A stretch of DNA of 64,000 nt from Piper betle (Eukaryota > Streptophyta > Magnoliopsida > Piperales > Piperaceae). Of the stretch, positions 1 through 11,929 are shown in pieces (the stretch's first letter is position 1; each line of letters begins with the position of its first letter). The stretch spans positions 53,813 to 117,812 of the forward strand of contig JAURVB010013816.1 in assembly GCA_033002965.1 (NCBI GenBank), in the 5' to 3' direction. A program made the position numbers and the translations under genes. Under the pieces are notes generated by a model. That model did not search any database. It was not told where the DNA came from and saw nothing but the letters and a program-made list of their open reading frames with translations.

Positions 1-40
1 TTTGTTCTATGTACTAATATGAATTTGAAATATGTAACAG

Positions 41-1695
41 GACAAAAATAGGGATGTGATTGTTGCCTTTCCAGACATAGACCCATCCTCAATTTCAATC
101 TCCACTATTTATATGAGCAGAGAACATCATTTTGCTTCAATTGGATCATCAAGTAATTCTTATTTGAAGGAAGTTACTGATTCTTTTGACAAGCCGCATC
201 TATGGTATTCAACATTTGATGTCATTAGGGCCCTTGAGCTTTTCCTTGAAAACGGCAGTGAATTGTCTAACATTCACACTTTCTCGTAAGATTTGCACTT
301 TCAGTCGAATTTATTTTATTATATCCAATTTCTCTTTCTTGTTTGTTGTATACTGTGTTTCTACTGCCTCTATTTGACTTGCTTTGAATATTTTTCACTT
401 CCCTCAATAAAATTCAATCAGTTTCTGATCCATATTTGGCTTGAAATCCAAAAGAATAGGTTGTAGTAATCTTGTAGTTAGTAGCAATTTTGAGGATGAT
501 TTATTGTTATGTCAGCATGGGGAAACTAAAAATTACTTTACTCATGTGTATGAAAGTATTTTATAATCTGATATTTCTGTCATTCAAGGGACAATAATAT
601 GGTTCTTTTGCAGTATCCCATTTAAAGCTGCTAAATAATATGTTAAACAAATCAATGCAGAATTATGTCTTCCTGCCGCAGTTAGATTGACAATAGCAGG
701 AGTCATTTGAAGAACTATAAATTTCATTTCAGATTTGTCATTGATTCACTCAAATGCTTAGAACGTTGGCTATATCACTTAATTGGCTGAGAACCTTCAT
801 TGTAAGGAAAAACTTGTGGGCAAGGTTAGAGTTTTATGCTGTTGAATGTTTCTTATTTTCATTGAAAAAATTCCTTGTGTGATTGCCTCAAGGTACGATC
901 TCATCGACATCACTAGGCAGGCATTAGCCAAATATGGGAATCAAATTTTCTTGAAGATTATAGAATCCTATCAATCAAAAGATTTATACAGATGCAGCAT
1001 GTATAGCCATCATTTTCTCGAACTCGTCGAAGACATGGATACTCTTTTAGCTTGTCATGAGGGTTTTCTGCTTGGACCCTGGCTAGAAAGTGCTAAGAAA
1101 CTTGCACATAACTCTGAAGAAGAAGCAGGTATGTCTGGTTGATAAACTTGAAGTTTAGATAACTGTTAGAGTAGCATCAGTTTACATGTTCCTAAATTAC
1201 ACTCTTATCAATATTAAGTAAATCATCTACATAAATCAACTTTGTCATTACTGAATTATACAGTATGAGTGGAATGCTAGAACTCAGATAACCATGTGGT
1301 TTGACAACTCTCAGGTGGACGCAAGCCTTCTTCGGGACTATGGTATGTGCTATAACATAAAAGGTTTCATTTGGTCCTTTATTTGTTGGGCGCAATTAGG
1401 GCATCATGTTATCATGTACTTTAGCTTTTCAATTCTTGAAAAACTGTTTTCAGCAAACAAGTATTGGAGTGGTCTTCTAAAAGATTATTATGGTCCAAGA
1501 GCTGCAATATATTTCAAGTACTTGATTCAAAGCCTGCAGAAAGATGAAAGTTTCAACCTAGAAGGATGGAGAAGGGAATGGATTAAACTTACAAATGACT
1601 GGCAAAAGAGCAGAAAGGCTTTCCCGGTAAAGGGCAATGGTGATGTTCTCAACACTTCTCTGAGGTTATTCGATAAATATTTTCGAAATCAGTGA
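41..1695 (+). CDS. NAGLU: Alpha-N-acetylglucosaminidase, C-terminal part (gene starts before the window)
   Basis: This is the 3' end of a glycoside hydrolase family 89 enzyme, a lysosomal/vacuolar-type exo-glycosidase that removes terminal alpha-linked N-acetylglucosamine. Four exons can be placed: 41-285, 893-1128, 1264-1342 and 1454-1695 (stop TGA at 1693). They encode family-typical blocks: YDLIDITRQALAKYG, LLACHEGFLLGPWLESAK, EWNARTQITMWFD, NKYWSGLLKDYYGPRAAIYFKYL and a C-terminal EWIKLTNDWQ stretch. All introns have GT-AG ends. The active-site half lies upstream of the window. One oddity: the exon ending at 1128 joins the next one in the wrong frame (GCA GTA TGA). One base less in the GAA-rich run at 1117-1126 would restore the usual EEKQYEWN junction, so the copy is either frameshifted or carries a sequence error. 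Family assignment is firm; integrity of the gene is uncertain. Confidence 0.88.
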
Positions 1696-1950
1696 TGGAA
1701 TAGGGTCGATCAAGGAGCCCCAAGTTATCTTATTGCTTGTGTGAAAAGTGAAATCTGTTCAGCAGCAAGGAGAACATTAAAGACATCCCAAATCCGTTGT
1801 GTCAATACAAACTGCTGTGCATGGTATTGTTCAATATTTGGTTTGATTTCTGATTGTGCTGTGTGTCTGTATTGTTTGACACCTCTGTGGAAAGTGGAAC
1901 TCCATGGTTGTGTTCCCCACCTAAAAACAACTTTCAAAGTTCAATATTTC
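1696..1950 (+). other. 3' flank of NAGLU
   Basis: Probable 3' untranslated region and short spacer behind the NAGLU stop codon. Open frames on both strands here show no family-like residues. No polyadenylation signal could be fixed with confidence. Confidence 0.4.
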
Positions 1951-2365
1951 AAATGGCATTGATCAAGTTTACACGTACGGTCCTCATCAGGGAGTCAAGC
2001 CGAGTTTTGCTCGGCTCAAGTTCGGACCTTATATTTTTGTTGCTTTATATATGGGTAAAAATGAGATAAATTATCAAATGAGAATAAGTGGGTAATTTAA
2101 TATTTCTTCGGCCACTATACCTCTTGGAGAGGATTTGAATACACGCTCTTTTATTTTCAAATGGTATTGATCAAGTTTACACGTACAAGTCCTCGTTCAT
2201 GAGTCAAGCCGAGTTTTGCTTGGCTCAAATTCAGACCTTATATTTTAGCTGTTCTATACACGGGTAAAAATGAGATAAATTATCAAATGACAATAAATTG
2301 GGTAATTTAATATTTCTTCGGCCACCATACCTCTTGGAAGGATTTGAATCCACACTTTTATATTT
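1951..2365. repeat. 208-bp tandem duplication, two diverged copies
   Basis: Copy A starts at 1951 and copy B at 2159. They share long stretches, for example TTGATCAAGTTTACACGTAC, GGGTAAAAATGAGATAAATT and ATATTTCTTCGGCCAC. Copy A contains a perfect short stem-loop, AGCCGAG-TTTTG-CTCGGCT; in copy B one stem base has changed. The unit has no coding capacity that I recognise. It may be a remnant of a non-autonomous mobile element that duplicated locally. Confidence 0.85.
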
Positions 2366-4150
2366 GATACCGTGAATAAATTTTGATGGTTGATCAGTTT
2401 ATTTCAATAACTTAATTTAAGAAAAGAATTAATTAATCTTTTACTTTAAGGTATTGAACCAACAATTAAAACCTTTTTGGGCTTTTCTCATAGCGTTTTT
2501 GTTGTGGGTGGACCTCATTTCACATCATAAGCTATGGCGAGGTAGCCATAAACAACAGGAAGGAATTTATTTTGGACAACAAAGAATAGGTGGAACAAGT
2601 CATGCTTCATTCCAATGTTTGACTAACTCTAAGAAAAGCTCATAATTTTTATATACGCCCACACAAAAAAAGTCATGTTATGTCAGCCATAGAAGGAGAA
2701 GAAGTAGGAAGAATGTTAAATTAACTTAATTGACTCTATTCATACCACTTAGTGCATATATCTCAATTAAAAATTTTACATTTAATCTCATACAAATTTC
2801 CTCATTAGCCATAACAAACTACCACTTAGTTAATTTTGATAAGCATAAAAAATAAAAAATTTATGAAATCTATATATAATAATTCATGGCAAAATTATTG
2901 ATCGTTTACAAAAAAAATTATATATTTCAAGAGTATTTTATGATAAGATGATGTAAAACTACCAAGTAGTCCTCTTACAAAAACTTTACCATAATAAAAT
3001 TTCTTATAAAAAACACAAATAAAATAAGGAGAATTTTTTAAATTTTATCATATTTATATCGTAAATTTATATGATAATTAACTTTTGTAAATTATGACTA
3101 AAAAAATTTATACATTTTCTATCTTTCATATGTCTTCCGAACGAGTGCTTAATTGAAACAATTAGAAAAATAATCAAGCTCAAAGCTTTTATTTTTCTAA
3201 ATGCATTTGACTTCTTCATCCTAAGTCTATGGACCGAAATAATTTTCCCCTTCAAAAGTAAATTGTCAAAATCAGGGATCAAATTTTTACCGAACTTGTC
3301 AATATTATAAGAATAAAAAATTAATATAGTCCATGCTAGAATTTTTTTCATTCACATCATGGTTGAGTCTTTCTTTCGCGGTGGTTGATTCTAGCCTCAT
3401 GATAGTTTTACGGGCCCTTTAATCGTTACTTAATTTCAAATAATTATAATTATAATTATTATTATTATTAAGAAAGTATTGAACTATAATTATATTTAAA
3501 TTAAAAATTTTAAAATATTAATAATTTTTAATATATTTAAAATTATACTATCAAATTAAAGCTGATTACTTAATATTATATACTTAATTTAGGTTTTCAC
3601 AGATTATACATATATATATATATATATATTTATTTATATTTTTATTTATTATTGAAAGAATTAGAGTATAATTCAAATTGGATAAAAAATCTATAAAAAA
3701 ATTAATTCTATTTAGTTATTAAAATCTTTTACTTATTAAAATTAAATTACTTTTAATATATAACTATATTTTTTTGTTGAAATTAAATAAATAGTCATTA
3801 TTTTTATTAAAAATAATATAATAGTAATTTTGAAATTAATTTTACATAATCTTAATACATACACTGTTAATAAACTTCAAATATACCCCCACATCACGCA
3901 TGTCTTTGCGGAATAAATAATTAAAATAAAGCCTGGATAAGGAAACAATCGTCGTCGACGTTGAAGAAAATGCCGGCTGAAGAAACGTGAAAGGAGGTGC
4001 TTCTAGAGGACGAGACCTCCCATCTGTCACCTTCCTAACCGCTTCCTTTCCGCCGCCAAGCACCAAACTGAGCTCGAACCGTCCCAAATCCCACGACCTT
4101 TCAACCTTCAAAGTCTTCAATGGCTTCCTTCGTGTACATGATATCATATT
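2366..4150. other. AT-rich intergenic spacer
   Basis: Mostly AT-rich sequence without a supported gene. It includes a TA dinucleotide run near 3608-3630. On the minus strand at 3842-4147 a 101-codon open frame is more GC-rich than its surroundings and starts close to the divergent small gene at 4418. It contains no motif I recognise and may be a decayed gene fragment. Confidence 0.5.
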
Positions 4151-4215
4151 ACGTAATTAACAAATGATAAAACCTCTCAATGCTTACCCAACTCATTGAA
4201 TAATACAAGCTTCCC

Positions 4216-4227
4216 GTCACACGTGAC
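4216..4227. promoter_or_regulatory. G-box / ABRE-like palindrome upstream of the small gene
   Basis: GTCACACGTGAC contains the CACGTG core at 4220-4225, a site bound by plant bZIP and bHLH factors. It lies about 190 bp before the ATG at 4418, followed by a CT-rich stretch typical of plant leaders. Its role is inferred from position and motif only. Confidence 0.4.
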
Positions 4228-4417
4228 ATACCACAGGAATGATCTCTTTCTTCATAAATATGTATACGTACCATGCCCCATAGAGGGGGCAGGTATATCT
4301 ATCTATCTCTTTTGTTTTTCTTCATCTCTCAGTAGTCTGCCAAAACTATTCCATCTAGCTCTAGTTTGGAGATTGTGTGGTGTTGGGTTTTTGTCGGTTG
4401 GGAGTTGAGAATCTGGG

Positions 4418-4651
4418 ATGGATCAGGGGAACAGTCCTTTTGGGATGTCATGGGCAGACCAGTGGGATTCGGACCCGGCGCCGGCGAAGAAGGAGACCAG
4501 CTCCAAGGCCAAGTATGGGAAGAAGCTGGGGGAAGGATTGGAGAAGACGAAGGCCGTGGCGTCGACGGGGGTGAAGAAGGTGAAGAAAGGTACTTCTCTT
4601 GGGTTCAATTGGATCAAGGATAAGTACAACAAGAGAACCCAGAAACATTGA
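4418..4651 (+). CDS. Small conserved plant protein with WADQWD motif (77 aa)
   Basis: Single-exon gene starting with MDQGNSPFGMSWADQWD. The N-terminal WADQWD block followed by a lysine-rich, low-complexity tail (KKETSSKAKYGKKL, KKVKKGTSLGFNWIKDKYNK) matches, from memory, a family of short uncharacterised angiosperm proteins. There is no signal peptide or membrane segment. Calculated from composition, the C-terminal two thirds is strongly basic while the N-terminus is acidic. A CT-rich leader and a G-box at 4220 lie upstream, and an AT-rich 3' flank follows. Overlapping open frames in the other phases and on the other strand lack the conserved motif. The function is unknown to me; a wound- or stress-related role has been suggested for similar short proteins but nothing here shows it. 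Confidence 0.72.
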   Translation: MDQGNSPFGMSWADQWDSDPAPAKKETSSKAKYGKKLGEGLEKTKAVASTGVKKVKKGTSLGFNWIKDKYNKRTQKH

Positions 4652-7441
4652 TTGCTTGGTACTTCTAAGTAGCTTTGCTCTTGGGGATTAATGGGGTTCC
4701 TTGTTGATATGATATGTAATTGATCTTTTATAGTTCTTCCTTCTATATATGTATTTATGTTTTTCTTTTTCTTTTTTTTTGTAAAACTGTAGTAGTATCA
4801 TGTATTACCATGCCTTAGTAGGTTGATTATTTGTATTAATCTGATTTATTGAATTTGGGTATAGTTTACTTATCTTTGGGAACACTAATCTTTGTCATCC
4901 CTTACCAAATAAACAAAGAGGCAAATTGTATTGTCTAAATAAATAAAAACTAGATCAGGACATTGGTATTAACTGTCAATGACTTACAAGCAAATTTTTG
5001 CATCATAAACAATGCAAAACCATTAATTTTTTTTATCTTTTTTGTTTGTTCTTAGTACAAAAAATAAAAAAATTTTGATGGCAGGATGCCCTCTTCTTTT
5101 CTTTCGATTGACAAGCTATGTCTTAAATCGGAATGAAATCTCTAGCAACGTCATCAATAGATTTTTTTTTTGCAATTTTAGTATAATTGTGAAAATTCTT
5201 TAAAATATTATTAAAAGTTGTAAGATTTTGAAAATTAGTGTTTTTTTAAAAAAATTTCTTGTTGGTCGTCCTGTAATCTTGCACTGCCAAAGGGGATTTT
5301 GCCCACTTTGAATTCTAACAATACTTCCAAATGCCCCTTTTAACATTGTAGTCAATTTTTCCTTGGATAATTTTTGTAAAATCCTTTGCTAAAAAATATT
5401 ATAAATTATATTAAAATAGAAGCTAAAGATTAATTAATTCATGTTTTGATTGAGATGCGTTGAATATTATCACAACTAAGCAGTTTTTGGATCGATTTTT
5501 TAAAAACATTTGGCAATTATTTCAAAAAATGGATTTGAAATTTTTGACATCATCAAAAGGGGAAATTTCTTACACCCCAATTGGTGGCCATAACTACACA
5601 AAACTCCACCGGAGATATTGGTTCTGCGATTGCTATTCATGTTACAAAACCACTAAACTTAGCATAAAATTTACTAAAATGAAAGTTTCCTAAACATACC
5701 AAATCCATCCAAAGATGACCCTATGCAGTTTGTGTTGGGCCCTACGAGCCTCTTGAAAAGACTTGTATCTAAAAGTTAGTTAAAATAATAAAATTTTTAC
5801 ATTAACCTATATACAAGTCACTGGTTATCCCAAAACAAACTAATATAAGATAACCCAACAATTTAATTTAAAAAACATCAATTAAATAACTGGCAGATAT
5901 AGATGGTTTACTATTCGTTCCAAAAATTCAATTTGTTAGAAAAGAGAAGCATCTAAATAATTTAGTTTAATACTCTTTGTCATGTGAGTTTTTTCTTGAT
6001 ATCTAGACGTTGGTTTAATGTTTAAAGATGTCATGGGATGTGAGTTTTTTCTCTTTATGTACAAGTTTTGATGGGCACAAAATGTGTCCTTATTTGAACC
6101 AGTGACGTGGGAAAGAAGTGGAGTTTTCAACGTTGGTATAGCACCACTCATGCACCATTAGTCGTATTTGAAAGTCATGACATGTATTGCACTTGGATTT
6201 AAGTAGTTTTTGCAATCTTTGTCACAATAATTGTTGATACATTATAAATAAATTATTAAGATAAATATGAGAGTAATTTAATGGATTATCAAGTAATCAA
6301 TGGCAATCCTTTTTTCTTCTAAACAATCAATGGCAATCTTTACAAGCTAGTAAAGAAAAGTAGTTGACATAATTCTTGTTTATCCGTTTGGTTGGCATTG
6401 AAAATAATGTAAATAAAAAAAAATTTTATAAATAAAAATGTAATGAGATGAAATATTAAATAAATTTTAAAAATTTTAAAAAATAAAATAAAAATGAAAT
6501 ATTTATTTTTATGTGCACATACATGTGTTGCGCATGCGCCTTCCAAAATTTATCTTAATTTTTTTATTTTTTATAAGAAAATATTACTTTGTAAAATTTT
6601 TACATATAATTAGTTTAACTGAAATTAAAATATTTTTGACTAAATTTTAAGACATCCAAACACAAAAATATTTGTGACTTCCAAATTTTATAGTTTTTTC
6701 ATTAAATTTCAGGACAACCAAACATACCGCAGAGAATATTTGATATTCCATATTAAGATTTCAAGAATAGTTACCGCATCCAATATGAAATATCAAAGAT
6801 ATTCAATTGTAGTATTGAAAGTATTGTTTGCCCTAAGAAATTGAAGATCACAATCTTATGTTTAGGTTCATTATGTTAAAATAGTCCCACCAACTTTCAA
6901 GCGTATTTTCTGAGCACGTTTGTTACGTCCCAAAAAAAAAAACACACACACACACAGAGGCAAGGACAAGAGAAGAGATAATCACGCGAAGAGGGCAAGG
7001 ACGTGAGATAGACGGTGCTGTTTATAAAGGTTTTATGCCTTTTAAATTGATTAATTATTTTGGATTGAAGTTCATATACCCATTCTCACACATTGCATAT
7101 TTATGTTTTTTTTACATTGAATTAAACATACATATTAAAGTTTTAGAGATTTATTATTATAAGGGTAAACTTTTCCTCAGACCAGTGGTTTCAATTTTTT
7201 TATTTAATGGTTAATAATGAAATGGCTCGGAGGGGTAGACAATTTGGTATTTTTTTATTTTCATTTTATTTTCATTTTTAATTTGAAAGAGAAATCAACC
7301 TAAATTTTATAAATCCCAAAGGATACTTTCCAAACACATCCTCTTAGGTAATTTTTAAAATTTTCTTTTGGCAATTTTATAATTTCTTGACGATATTATA
7401 TAAAATTTATGGGAAATTTCACCATAAAAAATGGGTCTAAC
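4652..7441. other. AT-rich intergenic spacer
   Basis: No supported gene. Contains homopolymer A/T tracts and a short CA microsatellite at about 6931-6959 (A-run followed by CACACACACACA). Open frames in this stretch are short and AT-driven. Confidence 0.55.
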
Positions 7442-8578
7442 TAGGGCTGCTCATAGTCCGGTCTTAATAGAGTTTTCCAAAACTCGTGACCGGCTCATTA
7501 ATGATTTTAATCAGGTTCTGAGTCGGGTTTTTACAATTTCGAGTTCGAGTCGGGTTACTTAAAACACGATAAACCGAACTCGACCCGAGCCCGTATAAAA
7601 GGAAAAAGTTCGAGCCAACTCGAGCTTTGATTACAGGTATGGGAATGGGGGAAGGAGCGATGGTGGTTTGGGAGTTGTGGCGGCTAGCGACCATTGACCA
7701 TCGACCAGCGACGAGCGGCAACAGGTGACGGGCAGCGACTCGCGATGGGCGGCAACTAGTGATGGGCAGTAATTGGTGACAGGCAGCGATGGGTGGTGAT
7801 TGGCGACTGGTGGCGACTAGTAGCGACGGGCGACGGCAGGCGACCGGCGATGGCATGCGACGGGCGACAGCAATGACAGGTGATGAGAAAAATGAAAATT
7901 TTTTTGTAAAAAATGAGAAATTTTTTTTGTTGTTCATTTTTTCATAATAATGAGAAATGACTCCCTTCTTATCCTATTGATTTTATTATTTTTGTGTCAA
8001 AGCAGGTGGAGGCAAAGATTATTCGCAGGTGGAAGAGGTCGCCGTTGGTGGAGGAGATGCCGACCAAGGCACCACTGTGGTATTTTATGGAAGTGGTCAC
8101 CTTCTCCCTTTTTAACATCTTCCTACCATTTAACTTTTTATCTTACATTTTTTAACAATCTTACATTTTTTATTTTGTCATTTAACTTTATTCTTTTTTT
8201 TGTTGAACAGTGATCTATTGTTGTCTACTTGTGTTAGATCTGGTATTAATTTCAATATTTTTGTTTTTCCCTTTCTATGAAGCTTGTTTTTTAGCAAATG
8301 ACAATTTTTTTAATGAATTCTAATAGTGTTTATTATATTGTTCATCCACCAGACATATGTTAAATTAGACTTTGTGAAAGAGAGGATTATAGGCATGTAA
8401 GTATACAATCTTGCTTTCCAATTTAGTTTATTGCAAAAGTTTTTATATGAACTTAGGTAACATATATACATATTTTTAATTGCTATTACTAATTTTGTAA
8501 ATTATCAAGTACTATAATTTTTATATATAAGTTAATTAAACACTAAATAGTCAACATGTATATAACTTCCCTCTCCCT

Positions 8579-8665
8579 CACCTTAAGGCATTTTACACAA
8601 CCTTCATTCTTTTTGCTCTTCAGTATCTATCACCTTAAGGCATTTTACACCTTACAATGGGTCCT
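8579..8665. repeat. Short direct duplication
   Basis: TCACCTTAAGGCATTTTACAC occurs twice, roughly 54 bp apart, just upstream of the PCH2 fragment. It is a local duplication with no evident function. Confidence 0.6.
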
Positions 8666-8707
8666 TTTAAACCTTATAATTAGCATGAGATATATTTGTT
8701 TGTTCAG

Positions 8708-9857
8708 AATGTTTGAAAAAAGAAGCTTGAGCTATGTAGATGGTCCTGTTCCAGTTCCAATTGACGATTATTTTCTTTCAGAAAATGTAAACACAAAACG
8801 GATTTGTGACACAGGTCAGTATTGGTATTTCATTAGGCAAGCCCAAAGTAGTTAGTTATGTTTATTATTTTATCTACTGTTTTTATGTTGATACTGACTA
8901 TTACAGATGAGTGGGTGGAAAACCACAAAATTCTTTTGTTTTGGCAAGTTAAACCTGTCGTGCATGTATTTCAGGTAACAAAGTTCATGTAATGTAGTGT
9001 CCAAGGTTTGTATTTATTGTAGTTTGGTTTGTATCCCAAGTGTTTAAGGTAAAACAAGCTGACCCTGCCCCACATTAGTGTCGACCTATTTGATGATCAA
9101 TGGTATACGATGTCTACATTAACTGTAGGAAGACCTATGAATGATAGAAATATATACTTCGATCAATACATATTTGGAATATGGATTGGAAATTTGTTTA
9201 ACCATAAGCAAGTTTTATCATATCAATGAATATTTTCACATCATCTTCACCTTCTCCCTCAAGCAATTGAGATCAGGGGCATGGGTCCTATTCTGTCAAT
9301 GCATTTGATTATGGACCATTTCAAAGCTTAAAACTACTTATCCTTTTGCACAACTTTTGGTCTTCCTCTACTTTCTTGTTTTGTAACACGAAATTGCAAA
9401 TCAAATATTTTCACAACTTCATTTGGGGATCTCCATTGCACATGTCCCAATCATCTCAGATATATCAGTTGTCATGTCTAAAAATTACATTATAACTTTT
9501 TATCTATTGTCGATGAATCTGTTTGGGTGCTATTGTATACTGGTGCTGGCATTACAATGTCTTCATATTCTGATTATTTTCTTTTCAGCTACATAATGTA
9601 CACTTACGTTTTTCTCACAGCTCGATGAAGAGGGTCCAGATGAAGAAGTTGGCGGGGAGGAGCTAGCTTCAATGAATGGATACTCCCAGCAAAAGAGTTT
9701 GATGCCTTGTGGGAAAGGTTGCCTACATTCTACTCTTTTCTTATTTTTAAAGCAATTTCATTCTCTAATTATTTGTTTGTTCGTTCTGGCAGCCTAATTT
9801 GTGAACATGGGCTCAAACAAAGGTTGCTACGCTAGGCTGCAAGTACTCTACTCTTAA
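8708..9857 (+). pseudogene. PCH2: PCH2/TRIP13 AAA+ ATPase fragment, four N-terminal exons, broken
   Basis: Exon-like blocks at 8708-8814, 8907-8974, 9621-9717 and 9793-9857 match the N-terminal region of plant PACHYTENE CHECKPOINT 2, a meiotic AAA+ remodeller of HORMA proteins. Recognisable pieces are [33 protein letters not shown], then NEWILPAKEFDALWES and SLICEHGLKQRLLR. Intron borders GT/AG and phases are retained, so this is a genomic copy, not a retrocopy. It is broken: block 3 needs a one-base shift before NEWILP, and block 4 has TAG where the family has a Tyr codon. The Walker A and Walker B exons are absent. Position between hAT-like ends suggests capture by a transposon. The identity is strong; expression or function is unlikely. 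Confidence 0.82.
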
Positions 9858-10149
9858 CTTTACAAGCCAAAGTTTTGGAAAAGTTGCAGTCTTCTCAACA
9901 ATAGAATAGAAAAATATGCTACTTGCTTGTATGCTACTGCTACAGCTATATCATATAGCAACTACACTTAGAATGTCAATAAAGGCTTAAGGCTTCAAAG
10001 GAACTCATACCTATTTTGCCTTTCCCAACTTTTTTGATTTCTGATAGAGGGAGTGAGCGACTGTGGCCTGATGCGAGGAGGGGCAAAGGCAGCTCGTGTA
10101 GGCTGGAGGCAGGGAAGAGTGGAGGCGACCAATGCAAGGAGGGGCGGAA

Positions 10150-10440
10150 TTGGTTGGGGTAGGGAGGGGTGTAAACCTACAAGATTGTTTAGTTATATTT
10201 TTTTTGGCAGGGAGAGGCAGAACTAATGCCACCTTGGTGACTGGTTCTTATTTTGTAGGGAATTGGCTGTGGCTGCCTATAAAAGAGTTGCAAAAGACCA
10301 CTAGCTGGGGCAGGAGGGCTTAAGATTGGCTGGGGTAGGGAGGGCTTAAGTGGCATTACTCATATTTGCAACTTGCAGGGAGTGCTGCTAGGGCCTGGCC
10401 CACCTGGGGCAGCTGGGGCAAGGAGTGCTGCTAGGGAGTG
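10150..10440. repeat. G-rich short duplicated tract
   Basis: Variants of TTGGCTGGGGTAGGGAGGG recur near 10151, 10300 and 10327, and GGAGTGCTGCTAGGG occurs at about 10379 and 10421 (42 bp apart). It lies inside the hAT-like relic and resembles slippage-expanded filler. No gene is visible. Confidence 0.55.
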
Positions 10441-11313
10441 CTTCTGCATGCATGACCATTTAATGGCCACAGCCCACAAAGTGATTAAAAGGGCCAGGCA
10501 GCCAGTTTAAAATATTGGGCCATTGTCTTTTTTTTGAATTAAGAAAATACTATTTAGATATCTTTTCTGATTATAAAACTTTAAATGTTATATACATATA
10601 AATACATTATCAATGGACAATGGGAATGTCAAGGGTTTTTTTAAAAGAATTGGTTACACTTGTAGTTTTATTGTATTTATTACAACTTGCTATTAGTGTT
10701 TAAAGCTGGCAAATATGTATATTGGGAATGATTTAAGGCATGTTAATTAAATTGAGATTGTTTGCCATTAAATATGGAGTATATGAAACGTCCTGCATTG
10801 AAAGCAATAAACCGAGTCGAGTCGAGCCTATTCGAGTTACGAGTCAATCGAGTTACGAGTCGAATTTGAATCGAGTTGAGTCGATCTGGGTTTAATAAAA
10901 TTCGTGATCGACTCATTTGTCACCGAGTCGAGTCGAGTTATAAGTATCAAGTTATCGAGTCGAGTTATAAATATGACGAGTTCGGGCCGGGTCGAGTCGA
11001 CTCATTAAAACTCGCGAGTCAACTCGACTCGTGAACAGCCCTAAGAAAACGTTTGCTGTGGGTGGCAAAGATGACAATTAGGGAAGAAGGAAAAGTATGA
11101 ACCATATGCATTGACCTTTGCCCTTGCCAATATTATCGACTAGAAGTTTGAATTTACGTAGTTATTACTATACAATTGCAGTATTTTGCGAAAACATACA
11201 GAGAGAATGTAAATTGTGGTACCCCCTTCTTAAATTCACTGCTTATCTAGGCCATCATGATTCCATGTATGATCAAAATTAAGACCCCTAATTTTTTACT
11301 TAAGTTGGATTCT

Positions 11314-11835
11314 AAATGAGCATAATTCGGTGAAAGCCAAATGAACCCAAACCGAATTATCAATTCGATTTGGTTCAGAACAATATCGGTTTGATTTTCA
11401 GCTGGGTTGAACACAAACTGAGATTTATATATATTGATATTATAGTTTGGAACCGAACGGAATTGAATTACCCAAAATAACAAAAAATTTTAAAATATTA
11501 AAAACCTATATTTTATATTAATTATCATGAAATTATTATATCTTTGTGATGACTTTTTATGTGTTTAGTATGATATATACATTTAGAATTACTTATTAAA
11601 TGATTGTGTTTATTAAAAAACAATATAATTTTGATTAAATAATTGAACGGATCTATTTTTTTCTAATTTATTATATAATAAGGTTATTCGATTAGCAAAT
11701 CAATATACTTGGATTCGGTTTGGTTTAATTTTGGGGGTAATTTGGTTCAGTCTGAATTATAAAATTTATGGGCAAATGTAATTCAGTCAATATAGTTTGG
11801 TCACTTTGGAACCAAATGACAGAATGCTCACCTCT
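11314..11835. mobile_element. Candidate short hAT-type MITE
   Basis: The left end reads ATGAGCATAATTCGG and the right end, read in reverse complement, GGTGAGCATTCTG, giving imperfect inverted ends of the TGAGCATTCGG type known from plant hAT MITEs. Internal sequence is rich in GGTTTGGTT / AACCGAATT motifs, as in that group. I could not confirm a target duplication, so the exact borders are approximate. Confidence 0.45.
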
Positions 11836-11929
11836 TATGGTTAATCTTATGCACTACATGTACCTAATGGTTAATTAGATATTGCACCTACTCTATGGCA
11901 ATGTCATCGATGGCAAACGTTGTTGGTAC

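Larger units (their letters stand above)
7442..11043. mobile_element. Candidate hAT-like non-autonomous element carrying captured gene sequence
   Basis: Left end TAGGGCTGCTCA (7442-7453) and right end TGAACAGCCCTA (11032-11043) are inverted repeats matching at 11 of 12 bases, with the TAGGG-type start common in plant hAT elements. Both sub-terminal zones (about 7480-7640 and 10800-11035) are full of short GAGTCGAG / GAGTTCGAGTCGGGTT motifs, as expected for hAT sub-terminal repeats. Between them lie a degenerate GGCGAC-rich tract (about 7670-7890), a PCH2 pseudogene fragment (8708-9857) and a G-rich duplicated tract (10150-10440). I found no transposase. The 8-bp flanks (GGTCTAAC and AGAAAACG) do not match, so the two ends may come from different insertions, or the target duplication has eroded. 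Confidence 0.5.

Noticed and set aside
3842..4147. Minus-strand 101-codon open frame, GC-richer than its surroundings
   Set aside because: Composition is gene-like but no family feature, splice context or start evidence; kept only as a note in the spacer entry.
4366..4648. Alternative open frames overlapping the small WADQWD gene
   Set aside because: Shadows of the conserved frame; none has the motif.
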